Counted from the first letter of the stretch, positions 40,803 to 49,681 are shown. The stretch: 64,000 nucleotides of DNA from Clostridiales bacterium (GCA_015069425.1 SVIP01000002.1:166048-230047); one strand, 5' to 3'. A program made the numbers and translations. Notes: generated by a model from the letters alone, not told the origin.

Positions 40803-42593
40803 CTACATTAAAAGCGTTCCCTCAGTCGATTCTATAACTTTAAACATTTCTATTTGTTTACCCGTTAATGCGTCAATGTAGACGTAATAGGTTGAGCCGT
40901 CGTATTCGCCCATAAATTCATAGCAAAGTTTTTCCGTGCTAGTCCCGATTGGAACGACTGCCAGTCTTCCAGTTTCAACTAATATATTACCAGATACTTT
41001 TTTCTTTGCTTGCTCTTTTGTTAAAGCGGGTTTTTCCAAATGTCTTTCAGTATGATTTGTGTAATATCCCGTTGCTTCGTATCCAATTACCATTTTTGTT
41101 TCCGCACAAACTCTAACTTTTATTAAATCCGAATAAACTATCGCTTCGCCCTCAGTGTAAGCAAGGTTTACGGTAAAAACGTTGTTTGATAGATTAATCC
41201 ATACGGGTTTCATTTTCTCTATGCCTAGTTCCGCAACGAATTGCTCGGCAATCTCCTCGGCTTCTCTCTTATCGCAATTTACCTTTTCGCAACTTCCTGC
41301 AAAGGAGAACATTATTAACTTTCCCCCTTTTTTAGAAATCTGTGCGAATAAAATTTCCCCGTCTTTCTCGCCTTGAACGTTAAAACACTCTATATTAGCG
41401 TCAAGTACGCCCACGTTTTTAACCTTTTGCAATGAGTATTTATCGAATATTTTAATAAAGGTTTCCTTTGCGGTGTTTTCGTCTATAGTCTCTTCTTTTA
41501 ATCCTTTAATTTCCCTTTGATTAATACCATCTGAAAATGGTCCGTCATAAATAAGTTCTGGATATTGAACGGATAGATTTTGCAAATCGTTAAATCCATT
41601 AATTACTAGGTTTCCACTACCGCCGTCCATTAAGGTTGCAAAAGAGAAGTCGTTTCCCATTTCTCCAACCATTTTTTGCAAACTCTTCTTAAACTCTGCG
41701 TTTGCCCTATATAATCCCATAAGCGACTCTTTATCTTGTTCGGTAAGATTTTCACCGTTTATGATTTTATTGTTTAAATATTTTGCGTAGTCGCATATTT
41801 GGTTTATAAGTTTAGTAGTATAATACTTACTCTCGTCTTGAAGTGGCAATTGTTGGAGGTCGTTTTCGGCAAGTTCACTATTTATTGCCGTATCCACTAG
41901 ATACTTTTGTAACGCTCCTTTATCGCTTGTCGCAAGTGCTTTCGACAAGTTAAGGTCAATGTTGTCAACCTGCTCTACCGTATCGTAAAAGGACTTTTGA
42001 TAGGTTGATTCTAACATATTATCACTTGCGGTTGGCATTAAAAAAGTAAAGGTCAAAACGGACGACAAAACTAAGGTTGCAACGCCTAAGGAAATAACTG
42101 CTGCAAGCCAACCACCGTAGCCCCTGTTCTTTTCTCTTCTTTTTTGGCGATTTGCACTTCTATGCTCTCGTCTAATTCGTTTTTCTTGTAAAATTCTTTG
42201 ATGACGCTCTTCTCTTTGTCTCATCATCTCCGCACGCTGTTCACGCCTTGCTCTATTTTCTTCGGCTTGTCGAACAGCCCGCTCTTTCTTGCTCTCGCTT
42301 TTTAGCATTTCTATTCTCGCCTGTCTTTGTGCCTTAAGTTCTAATCTTTGCCTTTCAAGTTCGGCTTTCCTTCTGTTTTTTTCTCTTAAAGCGGTTGCTC
42401 TTGCCTTTTGCTTTTCGGCTTTTCTGTGCGCCTTTAAGCGAGCGGTTTCCAATCTTTTCTCTGCATAAATATGTTCTCTTTCTTCTCTAAGTCTCTCTCT
42501 ATTTTCTTTGCTGTTTTGAAAAGACTGTTCTCTCTCATTTTGATTAACAACCTTTTCCGCCTTTTCTACTGCGTTATTTTTCTCTTTTTCCAT
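40803..42593 (-). CDS. ypeB: YpeB-like germination protein with long charged N-terminal extension
   Basis: A 596-aa protein that should support SleB during spore germination. The first 158 residues are almost wholly charged (K/R/E, RAERQ-type coiled-coil sequence), followed by a single transmembrane helix (about 160-187, GYGGWLAAVISLGVATLVLS). The body has YpeB-type helices (about 195-335) and PepSY-like beta domains (about 375-590, with QAKKKVSGNILVETGRLAVV and TYYVYIDALTGKQIEMF). Known YpeB proteins are about 450 aa without such an extension. The gene is 9 bp after sleB, in a spoIIR-sleB-ypeB series. Confidence 0.87.
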   Translation of the reverse strand: MEKEKNNAVEKAEKVVNQNEREQSFQNSKENRERLREEREHIYAEKRLETARLKAHRKAEKQKARATALREKNRRKAELERQRLELKAQRQARIEMLKSESKKERAVRQAEENRARREQRAEMMRQREERHQRILQEKRIRREHRSANRQKRREKNRGYGGWLAAVISLGVATLVLSSVLTFTFLMPTASDNMLESTYQKSFYDTVEQVDNIDLNLSKALATSDKGALQKYLVDTAINSELAENDLQQLPLQDESKYYTTKLINQICDYAKYLNNKIINGENLTEQDKESLMGLYRANAEFKKSLQKMVGEMGNDFSFATLMDGGSGNLVINGFNDLQNLSVQYPELIYDGPFSDGINQREIKGLKEETIDENTAKETFIKIFDKYSLQKVKNVGVLDANIECFNVQGEKDGEILFAQISKKGGKLIMFSFAGSCEKVNCDKREAEEIAEQFVAELGIEKMKPVWINLSNNVFTVNLAYTEGEAIVYSDLIKVRVCAETKMVIGYEATGYYTNHTERHLEKPALTKEQAKKKVSGNILVETGRLAVVPIGTSTEKLCYEFMGEYDGSTYYVYIDALTGKQIEMFKVIESTEGTLLM

Positions 42594-42602
42594 ACTCCCT
42601 CC

Positions 42603-43301
42603 TTAAATGGCAAATACGTGATTACCTATAGTAACCGTAGTCTTTCTACTAAAAATCCACGAACTGGTTGCCGTTGCAGGATTATAATAATACAACGCAC
42701 CGTACGAGGGGTCCCAACCGTTCATAGCGTCTTGCGCCGCCTTTTTAGCCGTTGCGTTAGGCGTTAAATTGATTTGTCCGTCCGCAACTGCGGTAAACGC
42801 ATAACTTTGATAAATTACCCCCGACATAGTGTTCGGAAAAGACGCACTCTTTATTCTATTCATAACTACCGCACCCACTGCAACTTGTCCAACGTAGCTT
42901 TCCCCTCTTGCCTCACCGTAAATAAGGCGAGCAAGCAACATTACGTCACTGTCACTATATGCATTGTTTTGGGTGTCACTTGACGAGGCGTAATTACTCA
43001 TACCTAGTGCTTTTAAAGTTTGATTACCCACGATTCCGTCCACTTTTAAGCCGTTCTTCCTTTGGAAATATTTGACCGCCTCTTTGGTTTTAGAGCCAAA
43101 AATTCCGTCCACCGAGCCTTTATAATATCCCCAATTTTTAAGTTTTTGTTGCATGGTTTTAACTGCGTTTCCCTTTGAGCCTTGCTGATAAACGGCAGCA
43201 TACGCCGTTTCCACTCTTGGCGACACGGTAGAAATACCGACACATAATAGCATAGTAAACGCCATTACGATAAGCGCAGTTATTTTGACTGTCTTTTTCA
43301 T
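42603..43301 (-). CDS. sleB: spore cortex-lytic enzyme SleB
   Basis: A 232-aa exported lytic transglycosylase that degrades muramic-delta-lactam cortex peptidoglycan during germination. A signal peptide (about 1-35, ending TAYA) precedes a PG_binding_1 domain (about 40-100, GNAVKTMQQKLKNWGYYKG and VDGIVGNQTLKALG). The catalytic Hydrolase_2 domain begins near 118. The catalytic glutamate is E130 in LLARLIYGEARGES. VGAVVMNRIKSASFPNT and YGALYYYNPATA complete the family pattern. It should be made in the forespore. Paired with ypeB downstream. Confidence 0.96.
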   Translation of the reverse strand: MKKTVKITALIVMAFTMLLCVGISTVSPRVETAYAAVYQQGSKGNAVKTMQQKLKNWGYYKGSVDGIFGSKTKEAVKYFQRKNGLKVDGIVGNQTLKALGMSNYASSSDTQNNAYSDSDVMLLARLIYGEARGESYVGQVAVGAVVMNRIKSASFPNTMSGVIYQSYAFTAVADGQINLTPNATAKKAAQDAMNGWDPSYGALYYYNPATATSSWIFSRKTTVTIGNHVFAI

Positions 43302-43314
43302 GTATTTGTCTCCT

Positions 43315-43842
43315 TTATAACTTTTTTCTAAACTCGTGAATAATCTCTATAATCTTACTTTTATATTGATATCCTGCCTCTTGACCTATAAAACAAAGTG
43401 GTGGGTACACTACGCACCACCAATTATCGCCTTTACCATCGCCCAGTTCAATTATTAAAGCGTCGTAAAAACCTTTTTCTAATTCTAGGCCCGAATAAAC
43501 TCTGGTTGGGAACTCTTCCCGTTTAATCTTAGCATTGCTTTTATAATCAAATCCGCTACTACTAAGCACACTATCAGCGACCTGTTCAACACCGTTTAAT
43601 CGTACGGAAAGCATATTTACCGCCTTAGTTTTAGTGTCGCACTCAGCAATAAAAGGAGTAAGATATAAAACCACTGCGTTTTTAACTTTCATTTTTACCG
43701 ACTGGTCAATCTCGTCATTCGAGTTGGCTCGAATATGAATTCTAAGATATTCTTTATGCACTTCATTTTTAGGCATAATTAGACTTATCCCCGACAAAAT
43801 TATTATGCCGACTATTAAAAAACTTATGCAAATCTTTCTCAT
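43315..43842 (-). CDS. spoIIR: stage II sporulation protein R
   Basis: A 175-aa signalling protein made in the forespore and secreted to trigger SpoIIGA-dependent processing of pro-sigma-E. An N-terminal hydrophobic signal (CISFLIVGIIILSGISLIMP) is followed by the family motif LRIHIRANSNDEIDQSVKMK. GFYDALIIELGDGKGDNWWC and VYPPLCFI match the conserved C-terminal half. It precedes sleB by 13 bp. An AAAGGAGA Shine-Dalgarno precedes the start. The palindrome-rich non-coding region lies immediately upstream of this gene. Confidence 0.95.
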   Translation of the reverse strand: MRKICISFLIVGIIILSGISLIMPKNEVHKEYLRIHIRANSNDEIDQSVKMKVKNAVVLYLTPFIAECDTKTKAVNMLSVRLNGVEQVADSVLSSSGFDYKSNAKIKREEFPTRVYSGLELEKGFYDALIIELGDGKGDNWWCVVYPPLCFIGQEAGYQYKSKIIEIIHEFRKKL

Positions 43843-43975
43843 TTTTCTTTTCTCCTTTTCCTAAAAAAGTTTTAATCTATTGTCTATTTGGTTATTGACA
43901 CATATTTTAATTTTTATACCTTAAGAAAAAAGGTTATTCTAGCACACCTTTAACACAAACGAAAGCAACACCCTT

Positions 43976-44407
43976 CACGAGAATTCCTCGTGCTATTGAA
44001 TAATTTAGAACACAAGCATTATCACAAATACTCCGCCACGCTTACGAGAATTCCTCGTGCTTTTGTGTAACACAATATGCTATAGATAAAAACAATATAT
44101 TATATGTAATTATTCCCCACGAGAATTGCTCGTTATCACTAACTCTACACGTATATTTATTATCTTAATTTGTTATTACTGTGACACTTACAAGGATTAC
44201 TCGTGTTTTTTGTGACGCAATGTGCTATGAATAAACCAATATAATACATATAATTATGCCCCACGAGAATTTTTCGTAATTATAGCCACATTACGCACTG
44301 GATTCTTCATACTCAAAACTAAATTATATACGACCATTTTTCGTAAATTATATTGCATTATGCACGAGAATTTCTCGTATGATAAGTAAAAAACGAATTT
44401 TTCTCGT
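43976..44407. repeat. array of eight ACGAG-type palindromes
   Basis: A 15-bp imperfect palindrome, ACGAGAATTCCTCGT, recurs at 43977, 44044, 44119, 44190, 44263, 44330, 44364 and 44393. The last four and the 44190 copy are degenerate, mostly keeping an ACGAG or ACGA end and a CTCGT or TCGT end. Spacings are 67, 75, 71, 73, 67, 34 and 29 bp. Flanking sequence is also conserved around 44067-44127 and 44211-44270. A further copy lies at 61492. It may be a protein-binding array or a family of small repeat elements. Confidence 0.75.
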
Positions 44408-44410
44408 AAA

Positions 44411-44524
44411 CTAAAATATAAATAATGTGTGTTAAAAAGTAACGCTAGCTAAAATATAAATTATGCGTCTTAATAAGTAACACTAGCTAAAATATAAATC
44501 ATGCGTGTTAACAAGTAACGCTAA
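44411..44524. repeat. three 38-bp tandem repeats before the XRE gene
   Basis: Units at 44411-44448, 44449-44486 and 44487-44524. Each begins CTAAAATATAAAT, has an ATGYGTBTTAA middle, and ends AAGTAACRCTAR. They differ by a few substitutions. They stop 53 bp before the XRE start codon, so they resemble iteron-type operator repeats for that regulator. Confidence 0.8.
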
Positions 44525-44577
44525 TAGCAAGTTTTACTAAATATCACTTAAAATTATTTAGATTGGGAGAAATTAAA

Positions 44578-44784
44578 ATGAAAGATAAGATCTCGGATAG
44601 AATTAAAGAAATTAGAGCAGAGTATAAACTTTCACAAGAGGAGCTAGGAAAAAAGATTTCCGTTTCGCAAGATACCATTTCTCTTTGGGAAAATGATAAA
44701 GCTTTGCCAAGCACGGAATACGTTATTGCAATTTGCAAATTATTTAGTGTTTCCGCAGATTATTTATTATGTTTAGTTGACTAA
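44578..44784 (+). CDS. XRE-family small DNA-binding regulator
   Basis: A 68-aa single-domain helix-turn-helix protein. The HTH covers about 5-62: ISDRIKEIRAEYKLSQEELG, then VSQDTISLWENDKALPSTEY, then CKLFSVSADYLLCLVD. There is no sensor or toxin partner. The frame could start at a TTG at 44563, but the ATG at 44578 has GGGAGAA 7 nt upstream. It lies directly after the palindrome family and the 38-bp repeats and has a strong terminator. It may bind those repeats, which is an inference from position. Confidence 0.9.
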   Translation: MKDKISDRIKEIRAEYKLSQEELGKKISVSQDTISLWENDKALPSTEYVIAICKLFSVSADYLLCLVD

Positions 44785-44830
44785 ACTTAACCCCCTCGTC
44801 AAATTTTTGGCGAGGGGGTTAAGTTTTTTA
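44784..44830. terminator. intrinsic terminator of the XRE gene
   Basis: A long stem AACTTAACCCCCTCG / CGAGGGGGTTAAGTT with a loop of about 11 nt, then a T-run. It separates the convergent XRE and ispE genes and could serve both. Confidence 0.88.
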
Positions 44831-44848
44831 TTCTATTTATAAATAAAA

Positions 44849-45694
44849 TCACATAGTCTCTGCTTTTAATATTTTATTTCCAAATCTTGATAGAAGAAGT
44901 TTGTAAACTGCATCTCTTTCTTTTTTATCTAAAAAGACGCCTACTACAGTACTACCGCTCCCCGTCATAATCGCAGTCTTCGTGCCAGCGCTTTTTAGGG
45001 CGATAAGGTTAAGTTTTATATTGGGGTTAAGAGCGGTTGCGGACTCAAAAAGGTCGTTCTTTAATCCGTCTAAAAAATCCTTTTCTTCCCCGCTATTTAG
45101 TGCAGATAACACCTTATCGGTAGAAGTGGGTTGCGTTTTATTTAACTCGTCAAATTTTTTATAGCACGCTCTTGATGACACGCTCTCTTTGTCGGGAAAC
45201 AACACAAAATATAATTTTTTATCTTGCTTTAGACACTCAACCTCATCTCCACGCCCACTCATTACAGCATATCCACCGTTTAACATATAGTTGGCGTCAC
45301 TGCTTAGTTTATTTGCAAGTTCACTTAAAGGCTGATCGACTGAAAATAATTCTTTCATTGCGTTTAGTACGCCTGCAATGTCGGCAGAAGAACCGCCAAG
45401 TCCACCGCCTATCGGTATTTTTTTGTCGATTATAATATCCACTCCGCTAGTTTTGAAAGTTTCCTTAAACAGCACCCCCGCTCTAAACGCATTGTTTTCG
45501 GGAACGGAACAATCAACCTCTAAACCTTTAATTTTTAGAGTAATTTTATCGTCTTTTCTCTTTTTTACAGTGATTGTGTCAAAGAGATTTATTGAACAAA
45601 CCAAAGATTTTAATAAATGGTAACCGCCCGACACCCCAAGGATATCGAGCGTTAAGTTTATTTTTGCTTTAGCCTTTACCGTTATTTTTTTCAT
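44849..45694 (-). CDS. ispE: 4-diphosphocytidyl-2-C-methyl-D-erythritol kinase
   Basis: This 281-aa GHMP kinase phosphorylates CDP-ME in the MEP isoprenoid pathway. The N-terminal strand KAKAKINLTLDILG and the ATP loop PIGGGLGGSSAD (94-105) are diagnostic. The second half has KSAGTKTAIMTGSGSTVVG, motif 3. The segment SSDANYML replaces the more usual GADVPF-type sequence, so the active site region is slightly divergent. In several Clostridia ispE lies near the spoIIR and sipL genes, as here. Confidence 0.95.
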   Translation of the reverse strand: MKKITVKAKAKINLTLDILGVSGGYHLLKSLVCSINLFDTITVKKRKDDKITLKIKGLEVDCSVPENNAFRAGVLFKETFKTSGVDIIIDKKIPIGGGLGGSSADIAGVLNAMKELFSVDQPLSELANKLSSDANYMLNGGYAVMSGRGDEVECLKQDKKLYFVLFPDKESVSSRACYKKFDELNKTQPTSTDKVLSALNSGEEKDFLDGLKNDLFESATALNPNIKLNLIALKSAGTKTAIMTGSGSTVVGVFLDKKERDAVYKLLLSRFGNKILKAETM

Positions 45695-45734
45695 AAGTTT
45701 TCCTTAATATTTATTATTACCTATTGTATTCTTA

Positions 45735-47246
45735 TTATTTTTGTCTATAAATAACAATTCTTTCATTACCCGTTAAAGGGAATTGCAAATCTTTGTTAGA
45801 CTGCGCCAAATCGTCAGGGCAAACGTTAAGCCTTTTGGCAAGTGAAAACAGTTCCTCGCCCTCTAGTGCAATATACACGCTAAGCGCACAATCGTTTTTA
45901 ACTTTTTCCTTTATGGGTTTAACATCACTAACAAGTTTAATCGCTTTTTTCTCGTTCGGGAAAAGTGTAAAGGTTAAGTCGCAATCAAGTTCAATTTCGT
46001 TTAAGGTTACTATTTTTGCACGGCCGTTAATAGGCTTAGCAATTAAACTGAGTTCCGCATCACACCCAAACGCACAATCTAGCACACACTCAAAAGGGAT
46101 TTGTAAATTTTTAGTAAAAGTCTTACCCTCTCCGTCACGGAAAAATCCGATTGCTGATACAATGCCTGTAACTATTGTATTTTCGCCAGAACAATTTTTA
46201 GTAAAAACTTCCGCTTTTTCACCACCCACGGCAAACACTACTGCACCGACGGGCAATTCTTCCACTACTGCTCTGCCCGACACAACAGCGTTAATACTGC
46301 GTTGTTCTAGTTTTTTATAATAAGCGGTTTCTTCCTTTATTAATTCAACCTCTTGCTCGGTAGAAAAGGCATCGCTAACGACCGTAATCCCTTCTTCCAA
46401 AAAGGCTTCGCCTTGAAATATTAAGTGGACACTTACGGAAACTACGCTCTTTTGACTATTTTCATCCACTGTAATATCAATTTTAAAGGACTTTTCTTTA
46501 ACTTTTACAGTTGCGTGCATATCAGGCGTAGCGTCCTCGCATTCAATCTCCGCCCTAAACGGAAAAGCCCTATTTTCCTTTATTATATCGTTCTTTTCGG
46601 TTTTTTGCAAAAGAATAGCCGAGCAGTAAACTTCGCCGTCCACGATAATAGAACCCACACCGCATTGAACGGCAGTTATAACCGCCTCAGCCCTATGCGT
46701 TAGCACCTCTTCTACCGGATAAGAAAGTTCATATTGTTCGTCTATAGGAAAGTTAAGCGTTTTAACGCCATAACTTTTATGTATTTTTACTTCATTAGAA
46801 TTAACTACTATATTTTCACCGTGCGAAAGCGCCCTGCATTGTTTTGCGCCACTAACTTCTGCGGAAACGGAAACAAAAGCATTCACGCCAAGTTTAATTC
46901 CGCTCAAATCGTATTCACACTTATCAACGCTTGCAAAAACGAACGCTGTTAAATCGGCGGATACTCTCTCGTCGTTAAATACTCCCTTAAACTCGTTACC
47001 GCATTCGCATTTTTTAAGTTTTCCTTGTGCGTCAATATAACTAATATAAAAGACGACCTTTCCAAAATAATTCAGTCTACCGTCTTGAATTTGGTTATCG
47101 CTAACCGACGCAAAAGCCGAAACGGATAAAACCGTGCCGACCTCTTCAGTCGGTATTTCCGTACGGCAATCCGCCTTTATTTGTTCTAAAATTTCAAACT
47201 TTTTACAATTAATATTTATCGTCTCAAAAACAGGTTCAAACGACAT
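45735..47246 (-). CDS. sipL: SipL-like spore morphogenesis protein (DUF3794 repeats plus LysM)
   Basis: A 503-aa protein with three DUF3794 (SPOCS) repeats (about 10-125, 175-300, 335-435) and a C-terminal LysM domain (about 455-503, LSVYIALEGEELFSLAKRLN). In C. difficile SipL binds SpoIVA through its LysM to build the coat. The order of domains matches. It has no signal peptide, so it is made in the mother cell cytosol. The neighbouring ispE and the spoIIR operon nearby support the call. Confidence 0.88.
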   Translation of the reverse strand: MSFEPVFETININCKKFEILEQIKADCRTEIPTEEVGTVLSVSAFASVSDNQIQDGRLNYFGKVVFYISYIDAQGKLKKCECGNEFKGVFNDERVSADLTAFVFASVDKCEYDLSGIKLGVNAFVSVSAEVSGAKQCRALSHGENIVVNSNEVKIHKSYGVKTLNFPIDEQYELSYPVEEVLTHRAEAVITAVQCGVGSIIVDGEVYCSAILLQKTEKNDIIKENRAFPFRAEIECEDATPDMHATVKVKEKSFKIDITVDENSQKSVVSVSVHLIFQGEAFLEEGITVVSDAFSTEQEVELIKEETAYYKKLEQRSINAVVSGRAVVEELPVGAVVFAVGGEKAEVFTKNCSGENTIVTGIVSAIGFFRDGEGKTFTKNLQIPFECVLDCAFGCDAELSLIAKPINGRAKIVTLNEIELDCDLTFTLFPNEKKAIKLVSDVKPIKEKVKNDCALSVYIALEGEELFSLAKRLNVCPDDLAQSNKDLQFPLTGNERIVIYRQK

Positions 47247-47329
47247 AAAACCCCTCCTGACCTTCTCATTACAATATATTGTATTGTCAGAAAAGCGGTT
47301 TTATTCCATAAATTTAAAACCTAATCATA

Positions 47330-48742
47330 CTAAACTGTTTCTTGTAACTGTTCTTTAGTTGAAAAGTAATAACAAACATCGTCCTCACTGACCTTTTTAA
47401 GCCCAAGCCTACCGATAAGTTTTTCGGAGGGAGTGTTTTGTTTATAACAGCGAGATTTTAGAAAGTTTGCCTTTAAAGTGCTTAAAAGGTATTCTTTTAA
47501 TGCACTTGCACTCTCTATAGCGTAACCTTTAGACTGGTCTTTTTTAAAAAACCTAAAACCCATTTCCACTCCGCCATAAAAATCGAAGTTGTGCAAAACG
47601 AGTTCCCCTATTAATTGACCATTTAATCTTACTGCAAAACTACACTCTTCCTTTTTTTCAAAAAGGGCGTTTTGAAAACGGAAAAAGTATTCGGGGGTAG
47701 GCTTTTCGCCGTTTAAATCGTTTTTATAGTCATATCCCCAATATTTATTTAATTCATCGTCTAGATATAATTTTGCGTATGCGTCTTTGTCCTTTTCGGT
47801 AATTCTGCTAATACTTAAACGCTCAGTTTTTATTTCCAAATCCTTATCAAGAAAATCAAACATCGTATACGCCGTCAAAAAATTCTTTCTTTTTATCTCT
47901 ATCGGCTGATACTGTGTTTTAGAAGTTCTTAGTCCCAAATCCCCGCAATCTTCTTCACGATTTATAAACTTAACCTCGGTTGCGTACGCTTTTGCGAACT
48001 CTTGCGCCATAGTAGGGTATGCCCCCACGTATTCGGTATCGGCTTTTTCCACGTGAACGATAAGGGTGTCGTTTACCTTTTCACCAACCGAAACGGCAAC
48101 GATTTTACCGTTTACTTCTAAGTATCCGCCCAACTGACTTAACTTAAACATATTTTGAACAAGTTCTAATGCATGCTCTCTTTCTAGATTTTCTATCTTT
48201 CCGCCCACACTTCTCTTTTTATTGTTTTGCTCAATAAATTTAACTGCTAACATTTGATTTTCAGGTGTAATTTTTTTGAACTTATAATCGGGATAGTTTT
48301 TCTTAAACTTGTTTACGTGATTTCTTTGTCCACTAAGTTTTTTCCCCGAATAGGTTATAAATTGTTCAGCAGTATATATATAATCGCACCAATCACGCTC
48401 AAACCTATTTTCCGTCTTAAAATATCGCTTACTAAGAAAGGTAACTTTTTCTTCGTCAAGATAGCCAAAACTTAATGGTAATCCATTTTTTAAGCAATAC
48501 TCTTCAATTTTGCAAAGCGCTCCCTCAACAAAGTCACCTATAGGAAAATAAAAGGTTTCTTTATGATTTCCTCCCGTCTCTTTTAGAATAAGAGTATCGT
48601 TAAAAATAGCGTAATCAACTTTAACCGTATCACGCCACATATACTTAACGCCCCTAGAAATATCGCAAAAATTCATCTGCGTTTTATCTAGAAACTCTTC
48701 TATTAAATTCACCTCTCCATTTAAGGGCTTAAATTCTAGCAT
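47330..48742 (-). CDS. DUF2156 (phosphatidylglycerol lysyltransferase-like) and GNAT fusion protein
   Basis: A 470-aa two-domain protein. Residues about 1-295 match DUF2156 (LPG_synthase_C) of the MprF/FmhB-related group: KKLSGQRNHVNKFKKNYPDY, EQNNKKRSVGGKIENLEREH and YPTMAQEFAKAY. Residues about 305-470 form a RimJ/RimL-like GNAT acetyltransferase (LEIKTERLSISRITEKDKDA, QLIGELVLHNFDFYGGVEMG, KGYAIESASALKEYLL). No membrane helices are present, so it is cytoplasmic. Both halves use acyl or aminoacyl donors, but the acceptors are unknown. The Shine-Dalgarno is weak. Confidence 0.8.
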   Translation of the reverse strand: MLEFKPLNGEVNLIEEFLDKTQMNFCDISRGVKYMWRDTVKVDYAIFNDTLILKETGGNHKETFYFPIGDFVEGALCKIEEYCLKNGLPLSFGYLDEEKVTFLSKRYFKTENRFERDWCDYIYTAEQFITYSGKKLSGQRNHVNKFKKNYPDYKFKKITPENQMLAVKFIEQNNKKRSVGGKIENLEREHALELVQNMFKLSQLGGYLEVNGKIVAVSVGEKVNDTLIVHVEKADTEYVGAYPTMAQEFAKAYATEVKFINREEDCGDLGLRTSKTQYQPIEIKRKNFLTAYTMFDFLDKDLEIKTERLSISRITEKDKDAYAKLYLDDELNKYWGYDYKNDLNGEKPTPEYFFRFQNALFEKKEECSFAVRLNGQLIGELVLHNFDFYGGVEMGFRFFKKDQSKGYAIESASALKEYLLSTLKANFLKSRCYKQNTPSEKLIGRLGLKKVSEDDVCYYFSTKEQLQETV

Positions 48743-48801
48743 AGTAAATTTTTCTTTCCAATATAAAACGGCGTAAAAGTACGCCGTCTATAGATTAATT
48801 T

Positions 48802-49680
48802 TTATTTTTTCTTGTTATCCTCTTCAGTCACAGCTTTAAGACTTGCAAGCAAGCCGGTAACGTTTTGAATTTCGCTAGGAACGATAATTTTAGTTGCGTT
48901 TCCGTCCGCCATAATTTTAAGTGCATCGTAACCTTTAAGGGTAAGATATGCAGCGTTTGGATTAGCATCGTTAATCATTTTAATTGCCGTAGCAGTACCT
49001 TCAGCCTCGGCAATCATCGCCGCTTTCTTTGCCTCTGCACGAAGAATGGTCGCTTCCTTTTCACCTTCAGCAACGAGAATGTTAGAGCGTTTTTCACCCT
49101 CTGCTTTTAAGATTGCCTCACGGCGTTCACGCTCAGCCCTCATTTGCTTTTCCATTGCCTGCTGAATATCTTTCGGTGGTAAAATATTCTTTAATTCTAC
49201 ACGATTAATCTTTATTCCCCAAGGGTCTGTTGCCTCGTCAAGAATCATTCTCATTTTACTGTTAACGGTATCTCTTGAAGTAAGCGTACCGTCTAGTTCT
49301 AATTCACCAACCAAGTTACGCAAGGTTGTTGCGGTAAGATTTTCAATAGCACGAATAGGATTTTCCACACCGTAGGTGAAGAGTTTTGCGTCGGTTACTT
49401 GAAAATAAACGACGGTGTCAATCTGCATCGTAACGTTATCTTTAGTAATAACGGGTTGTGGCGCAAAGTCCGCAACACGTTCTTTTAAACTGATAGGATA
49501 ACCGACACATCTGTCAAAAAACGGTATAATTAAGTGTACTCCCGTATTAAGTAATCTATGGAATTTACCTAATCTTTCAACTACAACTGCGGTAGATTGG
49601 CGCACAATTTTAAGTGATGCTATAGCAATTATGATGACAACAACTGCAATGATTAAAAACGCTGTTAATAATGGGTGCAT
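48802..49680 (-). CDS. SPFH/band-7 membrane protein (stomatin-like, QmcA/paraslipin type)
   Basis: A 292-aa stomatin/prohibitin family protein. An N-terminal membrane anchor (LTAFLIIAVVVIIIAIASLK) precedes the SPFH domain (about 30-190: RQSTAVVVERLGKFHRLLNT, PQPVITKDNVTMQIDTVVYF, ATTLRNLVGELELDGTLTSR) and a helical coiled-coil (RAERERREAILKAEGEKRSN). These proteins form ring-like membrane microdomain scaffolds. The NfeD-type gene ends 1 bp before its start codon, a common partner arrangement. Confidence 0.93.
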   Translation of the reverse strand: MHPLLTAFLIIAVVVIIIAIASLKIVRQSTAVVVERLGKFHRLLNTGVHLIIPFFDRCVGYPISLKERVADFAPQPVITKDNVTMQIDTVVYFQVTDAKLFTYGVENPIRAIENLTATTLRNLVGELELDGTLTSRDTVNSKMRMILDEATDPWGIKINRVELKNILPPKDIQQAMEKQMRAERERREAILKAEGEKRSNILVAEGEKEATILRAEAKKAAMIAEAEGTATAIKMINDANPNAAYLTLKGYDALKIMADGNATKIIVPSEIQNVTGLLASLKAVTEEDNKKK

Positions 49681-49681
49681 G

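Larger units (their letters stand above)
43843..44577. other. 735-bp repeat-rich intergenic region between spoIIR and the XRE gene
   Basis: No coding sequence was found. The region holds eight short palindromes (43977-44407), partly arranged in a diverged tandem duplication of about 145 bp (44044-44187 and 44190-44330), and three 38-bp tandem repeats (44411-44524). The two parts are annotated separately below. The spoIIR promoter must lie in its left end but no clear sporulation sigma consensus is visible. Confidence 0.75.

Noticed and set aside
43976-44407. CRISPR array
   Set aside because: The repeats are only 15 bp, degenerate and irregularly spaced, the intervening DNA is itself partly repeated, and no cas gene is in the window.
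45793-46320. Plus-strand ORF of 175 aa inside the SipL-like gene
   Set aside because: Antisense shadow with serine-rich composition typical of the complement of an A-rich gene; no ribosome site.
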